A program made the translations under genes and the position numbers. Under the pieces are notes generated by a model. The model was not told the DNA's origin. It ran no database searches and worked only from the letters and a program-made list of their open reading frames with translations. Below, one piece after another: positions 7,825 to 15,171 of a stretch of DNA of 39,632 bases (positions within the stretch are counted from its first letter, which is position 1; the number at the start of each line of letters is the position of its first letter). This DNA is from an uncultured Collinsella sp. (lineage in GTDB: Bacteria; Actinomycetota; Coriobacteriia; Coriobacteriales; Coriobacteriaceae). The stretch lies in contig USAY01000004.1 in the NCBI GenBank assembly GCA_900552755.1, positions 1 through 39,632 on the forward strand. Reading direction: 5' to 3'.

Positions 7825-7951
7825 GGGGGCCCTGATCTTTAGTTTTGTAAACATTCCGCAGCGCGGGCCCCGCTTATCCGATGCTCCGAAGGAGCAGGAT
7901 AGGCGGGGCTCATGCGCGAGGACGTTTACAAAACTAAAGGTCAGGGCCCCC
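7825..7951. repeat. 127-bp near-perfect hairpin
   Basis: The outer 28-bp arms 7825-7852 and 7924-7951 differ by one base (a G-U pair in RNA). An inner stem pairs 7867-7879 with 7897-7909, again with one G-U, and a tip stem pairs TGCTCC (7882-7887) with GGAGCA (7891-7896) around GAA. It starts 11 bases after the esterase stop on that gene's strand. The arms contain TTTAGTTTTGTAAAC, close to the operator words at 9346-9683. It could be a strong 3' hairpin, an attenuator before the DUF1593 gene, or a MITE-like insertion. Confidence 0.85.
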
Positions 7952-7961
7952 GATGGGATGG

Positions 7962-9299
7962 CTACCTCGAAACTCTGGCCGACCACTCCCAGCAGCCCAC
8001 CGGCTCGCCGTCGATGAGTACGTTGCCCCCGTCGAAGTCTTGATAACACAGGTCGTTGAATTGGTGGATCCACACGCCGTGGTTGAACGTCTTCTTAGGC
8101 GAGCCATCGGCCTCGCGATAGCGACCGGTCAGGTCTTCGACATGGCTAAAGTAGGTGAGGTGCACGTTGGCGCCGGCATCGCGCAGGCGCGCCGTGAGCG
8201 GCAGCACGGTCTGTTGCGGCGGCACGAGCTCGTCGCCCTTGGAGTGCGTAAACCACAGCGGCGTCTTGGCGAGCGCGGCTACGTCCTCGTCCGTGGCGTT
8301 GTACCACGGGGCGCAGCAGGGAAGGCCCGCGGCGAAGAAATCGGGGTAGTCGGCGCACAGGCGCAGGGTCATAAAGCCGCCGTTGGAAAGGCCGGCGACC
8401 ACGATGCGGTCGGTGTCGATGCGGTCGGCATGCTCGGCGACAAACTCGTCGATAAGCGCTTTGAGCACGGGGGAGTAGATGCTCTGGTTGGAGTGACCAA
8501 GCTGCTCGACGCCGTTGTCCATCCAAAACGTGGGCGACTGCGGCACGAGCACCCAGGCAAAGCCGCCAAAGTAGCGCTGAATCTGCGCCTGGCTAATGGC
8601 CGTCACGCGATTGCCGATATAGGCACGCGTGGCGCCTTCGCCTTGCGTGGTGCCCTTGCCCTCGCCGGCGCCGTGCAGATACACCACGAGCGGCGCCTTT
8701 TGGGGCACGGCCGTGGCCTCGGGCGCAAAGGGGTTGAAGCATGCCGAGTCCTCGGCCTTAAAGCTGGGCTCAAAGAAGCCGTATTCGAGCGCGATGCCGT
8801 CGACGGCGGTCTTTTGCGTGGCGTTGCTCCAGCCTTTGAGCGCGGGGCAGATATCGCCACGGCAGGTGTCGAAGACCAGGCCGCAGGTGGGATCGTCGCC
8901 GTCATTGCCGGGAAGAGCCGCGAGCTGCGTGATGCGCAGCTGGTCATCGAGCATGTGCGAGCCCATGACGCCGCCTTCGATGGTCTTGGTCAGGCGCTGC
9001 TCGGCGACCTCGAGCGCCACATGGGTGCCCACAGCGAGCTTACGGCCGTCCTCGTTGCACGGATAAGCGGTGAGGACGTTGACATAGCCCACGGAGGGCG
9101 CGGCATGATCTGCGCCGCGCTCCTTGCGCATCAGGACCTCGCCCGTGCGCTCGTGACGCTCTACATATATATGGAAGGTGTTTGCGTCGATGTCGTTGGC
9201 GCGTACGGTGCAGGGCAGGTCGAGTACGACCTTGCTGATCCAGGGGCCAAAGTCGCCCAAGGTGGTGACGGTTGCGTACGTACACGATTTGAGTTCCAT
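7962..9299 (-). CDS. Alpha/beta-hydrolase esterase (prolyl-oligopeptidase-like)
   Basis: A 445-residue protein with an N-terminal beta-rich domain (about 1-190) and a C-terminal alpha/beta-hydrolase domain. VVYLHGAGEG (205-214) forms the oxyanion region, GLSNGG (303-308) is the nucleophile elbow with Ser305, Asp356 is the likely acid (THSKGDELVPP) and His407 in FNHGVW the likely base. Such enzymes in glycan clusters usually remove acetyl or feruloyl groups from sugars. The start at 9299 is fixed by GGGAGG six bases upstream. There is no signal peptide. It is divergent from the PTS permease across a gap full of TAAACATGTTTA palindromes, so the two are probably controlled together. Confidence 0.85.
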   Translation of the reverse strand: MELKSCTYATVTTLGDFGPWISKVVLDLPCTVRANDIDANTFHIYVERHERTGEVLMRKERGADHAAPSVGYVNVLTAYPCNEDGRKLAVGTHVALEVAEQRLTKTIEGGVMGSHMLDDQLRITQLAALPGNDGDDPTCGLVFDTCRGDICPALKGWSNATQKTAVDGIALEYGFFEPSFKAEDSACFNPFAPEATAVPQKAPLVVYLHGAGEGKGTTQGEGATRAYIGNRVTAISQAQIQRYFGGFAWVLVPQSPTFWMDNGVEQLGHSNQSIYSPVLKALIDEFVAEHADRIDTDRIVVAGLSNGGFMTLRLCADYPDFFAAGLPCCAPWYNATDEDVAALAKTPLWFTHSKGDELVPPQQTVLPLTARLRDAGANVHLTYFSHVEDLTGRYREADGSPKKTFNHGVWIHQFNDLCYQDFDGGNVLIDGEPVGCWEWSARVSR

Positions 9300-9345
9300 G
9301 AGCTGCCTCCCTTGTGCCGCGAGAGCTAAACGTGTGCGGCAATAC

Positions 9346-9365
9346 AAACTAAACATGTTTAGTTT
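9346..9365. promoter_or_regulatory. Operator palindrome O1
   Basis: AAACTAAACATGTTTAGTTT is a perfect 20-bp palindrome, 47 bases upstream of the esterase start. It overlaps a candidate -10 box of that gene, so repression is the simplest reading. The CTAAAC/GTTTAG half-site recalls operators of ROK or GntR regulators; no cognate regulator is adjacent. Confidence 0.7.
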
Positions 9366-9430
9366 AATGCAGATTTGTAGAACAAGCAGATGAACTCGGT
9401 AAACGGTAAAACTGAACACGTCATGAACTA

Positions 9431-9446
9431 CTAAACATGTGTTTAC
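9431..9446. promoter_or_regulatory. Operator palindrome O2
   Basis: TAAACA-TG-TGTTTA repeats the O1 half-sites with two extra central bases. Confidence 0.55.
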
Positions 9447-9666
9447 TATCTTCTAGCAGGGATTCTGTTGATGAGTTAACAGATCAGTGAGGTGTTCATC
9501 AAAATAAAATCCCACGTAAATGGCTATATATCAATAGCCGGTTAAAAAGACCATCTTCCGCCATTCGAATACGTTCACCCCCGATTTCCTACCGTTCACC
9601 GGACTGTGGATGGCAAAATTGCCACAAATTTGGTGCTCCGTGTAAACTAAAGCACGTAAACGTTCA

Positions 9667-9683
9667 GTAAACATGTTGTTTAC
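9667..9683. promoter_or_regulatory. Operator palindrome O3
   Basis: GTAAACA-TGT-TGTTTAC, about 105 bases upstream of the PTS permease start, with further GTAAAC half-sites just before it. It pairs with O1 and O2 as a likely control region for both divergent genes. Confidence 0.55.
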
Positions 9684-9788
9684 AAAAGCGTATCCAAGGG
9701 TCCGGCAACCGTAAGGGGTTATAGTCGCCGGGCCAAGGGCGTGCCTAAGCCCAAGGGGCTGGCACACGAAGATATGGGGAGGGGTCCC

Positions 9789-11216
9789 ATGGCAGTAGAT
9801 AACAAGCAGATTGCCACCGATGTCCTCGAGCTCGTGGGCGGCGCGGAGAATGTTTCCGTTGCCACCAACTGCATGACGCGCCTGCGTCTGACGCTCAAGG
9901 ATAACAGCAAGGCCGACGTGGAGAAGATCAAGAAGGTCAAGGGTGTTCTGGGTTGCCAGTTCGCCGGCAGCCAGCTCCAGGTCATCATTGGCCAGAACGT
10001 GCCCAAGGTGCTCGCCGAGTTCGTCGCCATCTCCGGCGTCAAGCAGGGTGAGGCCGTCAACGAGAACCTCGACGCTCCCAAGGAGAAGTTCGAGCTCAAG
10101 AACCTGCCGAACATCATCCTCGACTATCTGTCCGGCTCCATGACCCAGCTCATCCCGCTGCTCATGGCCGGCGGTCTGTTCCGTACCATCGCGGCCGTCC
10201 TCGGCCCCACCATGCTCGGCGTTATCTCCGATACCGATCCGACCTATACGTTCCTCTACACCACCCTGTACGAGGCCACGTTTACCTTTATCCCCATCTA
10301 CCTGGGCTATGCCGCCGCTAAGAAACTCGGCGCCACCCCGGTGCTCGGCATGCTCCTTGGCGGCGCCCTCATGGCCCCGTCTGTCGTGAGTGTCGCGACT
10401 CAGGAGGGTGGCGGAATCATTTCCGTCTACGGCATCCAGATCGCTGCTGCCAACTACCAGCAGTCCGTCCTGCCGATCATCCTTTCAGTGCCGGTCCTCT
10501 ACTTCATCGAGAAGTTCTTTAAGAAGGTCATGCCCGACGTGCTGTCCACGGTCTTCACGCCGTTCTGCACCATGATTGTCACGATCCCCATCGCCTTCAT
10601 CGTCCTTGCGCCGATCGGTAACGAGCTCGGCAACGTCATCGCCAATGCCCTCTTTGGTCTTGCCGACCTTGGCGGTATCGGTATTTTGATCGTCATGGCC
10701 ATCCTCGGCGCCTTCTGGCAGCTCTTCGTGGTCTGCGGCATGCACATGCCCGTCATCCTGCTCGCTCAGGTTCAGATCATCGCCGCCGGCTACGATCCCT
10801 TCGTCTTCGTTTCCACCAACTGCGCTATGGCCGCCGTCTGGGGCTGCGCCTTCGGTGCCTTCCTCAAGATGAAGAACCCCGACGAGAAGGGTCTTGCCCT
10901 GGGTTACGTCATCTCCGCCATCGCCGGCGGCGTCACCGAGCCTGCGCTCTTCGGTATCCTTATGCGCTTCCGTCGCACCATGCTCGGTATGTTCATCGGC
11001 GGTGCCATCGGCGCTGTGTTCTCCGGCCTCATGGGTGTTACCTACTACCTGGCCGGCGGTGCCTCCAACTTCCTGGTCTTCACTAACTACCTGCAGGGTG
11101 GCCAGATGAACACCGTCTGGGCTATCGTCGGTATGGCGATCTCCTTTGTCATCGCAGCCGCCGTCGTCTTTGCCACTGGCTTCTCCAAGGAGGAGCTCGC
11201 CGAGATGGAGGCCTAA
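9789..11216 (+). CDS. PTS EIIBC permease, glucoside/sucrose type
   Basis: A 475-residue fused EIIB-EIIC protein of the glucose/glucoside PTS superfamily. It imports and phosphorylates a sugar or glycoside across the membrane. The EIIB domain (about 1-85) has the phospho-cysteine Cys28 in TNCMTRLRL. The EIIC domain (about 105-475) is made of many hydrophobic segments and has the substrate-site motif GGVTEP (380-385). There is no EIIA domain, so phosphate must come from a separate EIIA; a glucose-type one is at 28431. I chose the ATG at 9789 because GGGGAGGGG lies just upstream. A terminator follows before the GH140-like gene. The substrate is unknown. Confidence 0.92.
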   Translation: MAVDNKQIATDVLELVGGAENVSVATNCMTRLRLTLKDNSKADVEKIKKVKGVLGCQFAGSQLQVIIGQNVPKVLAEFVAISGVKQGEAVNENLDAPKEKFELKNLPNIILDYLSGSMTQLIPLLMAGGLFRTIAAVLGPTMLGVISDTDPTYTFLYTTLYEATFTFIPIYLGYAAAKKLGATPVLGMLLGGALMAPSVVSVATQEGGGIISVYGIQIAAANYQQSVLPIILSVPVLYFIEKFFKKVMPDVLSTVFTPFCTMIVTIPIAFIVLAPIGNELGNVIANALFGLADLGGIGILIVMAILGAFWQLFVVCGMHMPVILLAQVQIIAAGYDPFVFVSTNCAMAAVWGCAFGAFLKMKNPDEKGLALGYVISAIAGGVTEPALFGILMRFRRTMLGMFIGGAIGAVFSGLMGVTYYLAGGASNFLVFTNYLQGGQMNTVWAIVGMAISFVIAAAVVFATGFSKEELAEMEA

Positions 11217-11255
11217 GGCCAAGCCATTCGGTCACATACGACCTTACCTACACGA

Positions 11256-11297
11256 CAGGGCCCCGTCAGGCGCAAGCCCGGCGGGGCCCTTCTTACA
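11256..11297 (+). terminator. Terminator after the PTS permease
   Basis: GGGCCCCG and CGGGGCCC pair around a GC-rich loop with an inner GGC/GCC pair, followed by TTCTT. Read-through into the downstream hydrolase is possible. A second hairpin, CTTTCGCG/CGCGAAAG (11356-11380), lies in the same gap. Confidence 0.7.
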
Positions 11298-11425
11298 AGG
11301 TAGACTGATTGGGATGGGAGGTGCCCGCCCACAAGGGCTTGCTAAACGACGGAGGCTTTCGCGCGGGGTTACCGCGAAAGAATCTGCCGGTTCGCAACTC
11401 CTTTATCAAACGAAAGGACATGCAG

Positions 11426-12739
11426 ATGAGTTTGGGAAAGCTGACCGTTAACGGTCGTCAGGACGGCTTTTTGTGCGAGGGCAAACCGTTCTTTTGGTTT
11501 GCCGATACGTGCTGGGGCGCGTTTACGAGCATTACCGAGGCCGATTGGGATTACTATCTGACCCGTCGCGCCGAGCAGGGCATGAACGTGCTGCAGATCA
11601 ACACGCTGCCGCAGTGGGATCGCTGCTGCCCCGATCTGGGCATTTGGCCCTATGCCAGCGAGGACGGCGTGCATTTTGATTGGTCCCGTCCCAACCAGGC
11701 GTACTGGGACCGCGCTGCTGCCATGTGCCGTAATGCCGTCGAGCACGGCATTCGTCCGGCACTTGTGCTTATGTGGTGCAACTACGTGCCCGGCACCTGG
11801 GGCGCCAAGATTGCCGAGCATTGCGGTGCCGAGGTTATGCCGCGCGAGGAGGTTCGTGCCCACGTTGCCCGCGTCGTCGAGAACCTGGGCGAGTTCGACC
11901 CCGTCTACGTGGTGACGGGCGATACCGACTTTACCAGCGACGAGGCGATCGCCTATTACGAGGATGCCCTCGACGAGGTCATCAAGCGCGCGCCCGAGGC
12001 GTTGCGCACCATGCATATCAACCGCGGCAACCGTACCATTCCGTCACAGTACCTGGAGCGCCTGGACTTTTACATGTTCCAGCCCGGTCACAACTACGAG
12101 GGCCAGCCCGAGGCATGGCACCTGCCGCAGGACTTTATCGCCAACTATCCCAAAAAGCCGATGGTCAACTCCGAGCCCTGTTACGAGCAGATGGGTGCGT
12201 CGCGCAACGTGTACTGGCGCTTCACCGCGCAGGACTGCCGCGCGAGCGTGTGGTCGTCGATCCTTGCCGGCGCCAGCGCGGGTGTGACCTATGGCGCGCA
12301 CGGTGTTTGGAACTGGCAGACCAGCAAGAGTCAGGGCTCGGTGCTGGGCGAGGGCTTCGACATGCCGTTCCGCTGGCAGGAGTGCCTGCAATTTGCGGGC
12401 GTTTGGGACTTTGGCGCGATCGAGCACGTGCTTGCCGGTCTGGGTGCTACGGCTGGCGATGACGCACTTGCCGTGGTCCCCGCGCAGGAGCTTCTCGATG
12501 ATGCACGCGAGGCCATTCGCGTGGCGCGCGTTGGCGATCGTGTCGTCACGTACCTGCCGCGCACCACGGCGCTCAAGTTTAAGCTCGACGGCGCGCGCGG
12601 CTGGACGGCGACGGTCCTCGACATGGAGGACAAGCGCATCGCCAAGCTGCCCGTCCGCGACAACGGTGACGGCACCGTGCGCGTGGCTCAGCATCCCTTT
12701 GAGCACGACGCGCTGCTCGTGGTCTCGCCGGCGCGTTAA
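11426..12739 (+). CDS. DUF4038 apiosidase-like glycoside hydrolase (GH140-like)
   Basis: A 437-residue protein matching the DUF4038 TIM-barrel family that includes GH140 apiosidases acting on plant pectin side chains. Typical segments are GKPFFWFADTCWGAF near the N-terminus and RAEQGMNVLQINT. Candidate catalytic residues are Asp166 in TGDTDF and Glu250 in NSEPCYE, in positions like those of the family. The C-terminal 80 residues resemble a small beta-domain. There is no signal peptide, so it would act on imported sugars. AAAGGAC lies seven bases before the ATG at 11426; the ATG six bases earlier is too close to the ribosome site. The neighbouring permease suggests they share a substrate. Confidence 0.83.
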   Translation: MSLGKLTVNGRQDGFLCEGKPFFWFADTCWGAFTSITEADWDYYLTRRAEQGMNVLQINTLPQWDRCCPDLGIWPYASEDGVHFDWSRPNQAYWDRAAAMCRNAVEHGIRPALVLMWCNYVPGTWGAKIAEHCGAEVMPREEVRAHVARVVENLGEFDPVYVVTGDTDFTSDEAIAYYEDALDEVIKRAPEALRTMHINRGNRTIPSQYLERLDFYMFQPGHNYEGQPEAWHLPQDFIANYPKKPMVNSEPCYEQMGASRNVYWRFTAQDCRASVWSSILAGASAGVTYGAHGVWNWQTSKSQGSVLGEGFDMPFRWQECLQFAGVWDFGAIEHVLAGLGATAGDDALAVVPAQELLDDAREAIRVARVGDRVVTYLPRTTALKFKLDGARGWTATVLDMEDKRIAKLPVRDNGDGTVRVAQHPFEHDALLVVSPAR

Positions 12740-12762
12740 GGAAAACGGAATAACGCAAGAGA

Positions 12763-12794
12763 AAAGGCCCGGGTGGTAGCCCGGACCTTTTTGT
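12763..12794. terminator. Terminator after the DUF4038 gene
   Basis: AAAGGCCCGGG pairs with CCCGGACCTTT around TGGTAG, with Ts on the plus strand and As on the other, so it could serve both this gene and the convergent tetR gene. Confidence 0.75.
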
Positions 12795-12842
12795 ATCGAC
12801 ACAGCCGTTGCGGTTGGTAATGGCGATTGCATACCGCCGCTC

Positions 12843-13484
12843 TTAACGGTAGCCCTCCCAGAGGGGAAGGGGAAAGAGGATGTCCTCGAACTTAGACCAC
12901 TCGGCGGGATAGTCGATCTCGTCGGGTCGCGCCACCCAACGGCCTTCCAATCCGTACATCGCCGCCAGCGCGCACGAGATGGCTTCGGTGGCGTCGATTC
13001 CCTCGGGAACGCTCCAGTTAACATCGGGCTCGGGCTCGATAGCTCCGCGCGAGCGGTCGTTGAAATACTCGTGCAGGGGGCTCTCCGTGCTCATGGCCTC
13101 GGTATTGAGCATCTGGAAGAGCATGACGAGCTCGGGCTGACTGTTGTTCTCCGCCACGAGCAGACGGCAGTATTCGGGAATCTTGGGGCTCTGGCCCTCA
13201 AATGCCCCGCCAGGATGAAAGAGGGAGAGATAGTCGTCTAAGGCTGAGCTGCGATCGTAATAGCGATGGATCACCTCGACCAAAAGCCCGTGCTTGCTGC
13301 CCACGTAGTGCAGCACGCCCGCCTGGGTGATGCCCACCTCGTCGGCTACCGCCTGGAGCGACATGCCGTTAAAGCCGCGCGCGTTGATAAGCCGCACGGC
13401 CGCCGAAACAATCTGGTCAAGGCGTTCCTGCGCCGCAGCGCTGCGTTTCTTTGCCGCGGGTGTGGGAGTTTTCTGAGTGTCCAT
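12843..13484 (-). CDS. TetR/AcrR-family transcriptional regulator
   Basis: A 213-residue regulator with an N-terminal TetR helix-turn-helix (about 21-66, with MSLQAVADEVGITQAGVLHY at 41-60 as the HTH core) and a ligand domain resembling those of glycoside-locus TetR proteins. It is divergent from the MFS-hydrolase-ROK operon, and the 307-base gap between them contains two palindromes that are good candidates for its operators. The start has only a weak ribosome site. It probably represses the operon and itself; the inducer would be the transported glycoside or its product. Confidence 0.87.
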   Translation of the reverse strand: MDTQKTPTPAAKKRSAAAQERLDQIVSAAVRLINARGFNGMSLQAVADEVGITQAGVLHYVGSKHGLLVEVIHRYYDRSSALDDYLSLFHPGGAFEGQSPKIPEYCRLLVAENNSQPELVMLFQMLNTEAMSTESPLHEYFNDRSRGAIEPEPDVNWSVPEGIDATEAISCALAAMYGLEGRWVARPDEIDYPAEWSKFEDILFPLPLWEGYR

Positions 13485-13604
13485 ATAAATCGCGCTGCCT
13501 TATTTAGGGCGGCTCGAGTATTGCCGCCAAATGCCTTTTGTATACCCCCATAGCTTACCTCAGCCGTTCAGCGGCTCAAAACAACCGTTTACCGCTCTTA
13601 TAGG

Positions 13605-13622
13605 TTACTAAGTACTTAGTAA
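13605..13622. promoter_or_regulatory. TetR operator palindrome 1
   Basis: TTACTAAGTACTTAGTAA is a perfect 18-bp palindrome. A -10-like TATTAT follows at 13626-13631. It lies between the divergent tetR and MFS genes. Confidence 0.75.
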
Positions 13623-13643
13623 GCGTATTATACAGGTCGTGGA

Positions 13644-13667
13644 GTTACTTACTAGTTAGTAAGTAAC
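13644..13667. promoter_or_regulatory. TetR operator palindrome 2
   Basis: A 24-bp near-perfect palindrome built on TTACTTACTA / TTAGTAAGTAA, about 40 bases from the first and sharing its TTACTA/TTAGTAA half-sites. Two copies around the promoter fit cooperative TetR binding. The remaining 120 bases to the MFS start hold nothing obvious. Confidence 0.72.
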
Positions 13668-13791
13668 AACCCAACAGGCGCTCGCGAGCAGCTGTACCCC
13701 ATTCCACGGCCGCCGCATCCAGCGGGTTTGACCCCTTGACCCTTGGTGCACGAGCGCCCTCGCGCATTCCATCACAGAGAGGATCTATCCC

Positions 13792-15084
13792 ATGGCAAAT
13801 CAAACCGCCGCGGCGATTGACGAGAACGCCATCGCCCCCGATACCGGAAAGCCCATGACCAAAACCGAGACATGGCGCTTTATGATCGGCTTTATCATCT
13901 TCGGAATCATGTGGATGATGTCGGGAACAATCGGCTCCAACGTCTTGTTCCCCGAGCGTTTTAACGGCCTTAATATTGGCCAGCCCGAGGCAATTCTCGC
14001 GGCGATGAACTCGGTCGGTTCGATCTTCGCCCTGTTCTCAAATCTCGTTTTCGGCGCGCTTTCCGACCGCTGCCACAGCCGCTTTGGCAAGCGCACACCG
14101 TTTATCGTTCTCGGCGGTTTTATCTGCGGCTGTGCTTTCTGGAGCACTTCGGTCGCGACCACACTTCCCATGATCGTCGCCTCCTGGTGCGTGCTGCAGA
14201 TTGGCCTCAACTGCATGCTTGCCCCTGCTGTTGCCGTGCTTTCCGACCGCATCCCGCTTAACAAGCGCGGCACGCTCTCCGCATTCTATGGCGGCGGCGC
14301 AACGGCCGGCCAGTCGATTGGCACCATCATCGGTACGCAGTTCCTCTCCAACCCAGTTCCTGGCTTTATCATCGGCACGGTCTCTTGGTTGCTGACCGGC
14401 ATCCTCGCCGTCATCATTTGGCCGCGCGAGAAGTCTGCCGCTCTTGACGAGGGCGAGCAGTCTGAGAAGCTCAATCTCAAGTCGCTGCTGCTCATGTTCG
14501 TTCCGCCCACCAAGAACTGCCGCGACTTTTATCTGGCGCTCTTTGGCCGTCTGCTCCTCATCTTCGGTTACTTCTGCATCAACGGCTATCAGCTCTACAT
14601 CCTCGAGAAGTACATCGGTCTTCCCGTGGCAGAAGCCGGCGCAGTTCTTTCGAGTATGTCCGTCGTGATCATGGTCGTGTCGCTTGTCGCCTCGCTTACC
14701 TCGGGCGCCATCTCCGACAAGATCGGCCGCCGCAAGCCTATCATCCTCGTCGCAACGATTATGATGTGTATCGGTATCGCCCTGCCCTGGCTACTTAAGT
14801 CCGTTATCGGCATGTACGGATTTGCTCTGCTCGCCGGACTTGGCTACGGTATCTACTCTTCCGTGGACCAGGCGCTCAATGTCGATGTTCTGCCCGATAA
14901 GAAGAACGCCGGCAAGGACCTGGGCATCCTCAATATCGCCAACACCATCGGTCAGATCCTTGGCCCCATCGTGACCTCGGCAATCGTTGTCGCCACCGGC
15001 TCCTATTTCATGGCGTTCCCAATCTCCATCGTGCTCATCGCCGTGGGCTATGTGTCCATCGCGCTCATCAAGAGCGCCAAGTAA
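13792..15084 (+). CDS. MFS sugar/glycoside transporter
   Basis: A 430-residue integral membrane protein with about 12 hydrophobic segments and the MFS loop motif GALSDRCHSRFGKRTP (residues about 85-100), repeated in the second half as GAISDKIGRRKP. It resembles SLC45/GPH-like glycoside symporters of gut actinobacteria. AGAGAGGA precedes the ATG. It is the first gene of a probable three-gene operon with a DUF5060/DUF4038-type hydrolase and a ROK kinase: import, cleavage, phosphorylation. It is controlled by the divergent TetR regulator. Confidence 0.87.
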   Translation: MANQTAAAIDENAIAPDTGKPMTKTETWRFMIGFIIFGIMWMMSGTIGSNVLFPERFNGLNIGQPEAILAAMNSVGSIFALFSNLVFGALSDRCHSRFGKRTPFIVLGGFICGCAFWSTSVATTLPMIVASWCVLQIGLNCMLAPAVAVLSDRIPLNKRGTLSAFYGGGATAGQSIGTIIGTQFLSNPVPGFIIGTVSWLLTGILAVIIWPREKSAALDEGEQSEKLNLKSLLLMFVPPTKNCRDFYLALFGRLLLIFGYFCINGYQLYILEKYIGLPVAEAGAVLSSMSVVIMVVSLVASLTSGAISDKIGRRKPIILVATIMMCIGIALPWLLKSVIGMYGFALLAGLGYGIYSSVDQALNVDVLPDKKNAGKDLGILNIANTIGQILGPIVTSAIVVATGSYFMAFPISIVLIAVGYVSIALIKSAK

Positions 15085-15103
15085 TTTGCCACTCTCTTTC
15101 ATT

Positions 15104-15133
15104 CCGTCGGGCTGCGTTCGTGTTGCCCGACGG
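15104..15133. other. Hairpin between the MFS and hydrolase genes
   Basis: CCGTCGGGC and GCCCGACGG pair perfectly around a 12-base loop, with no T-tract on the plus strand. It may stabilise the upstream mRNA or lower downstream expression without full termination. Confidence 0.55.
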
Positions 15134-15171
15134 ACTCCGACTATTCAATCGCTTAACTTGGAGGCGTTATC

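Larger units (their letters stand above)
9300..9788. other. Divergent regulatory gap between esterase and PTS permease
   Basis: This 489-base gap is AT-rich and holds no gene. It contains three operator-like palindromes (listed separately), more GTAAAC half-sites at 9642-9663, and a small hairpin GGCTAT/ATAGCC at 9522-9539. A weak minus-strand promoter (TTGTTC, 18 bases, TAAACA) may overlap the first palindrome. Confidence 0.6.

Noticed and set aside
7953..9329. Plus-strand frame opposite the esterase
   Set aside because: Composition is typical of antisense shadow; it begins at the edge of the hairpin repeat with no ribosome site.
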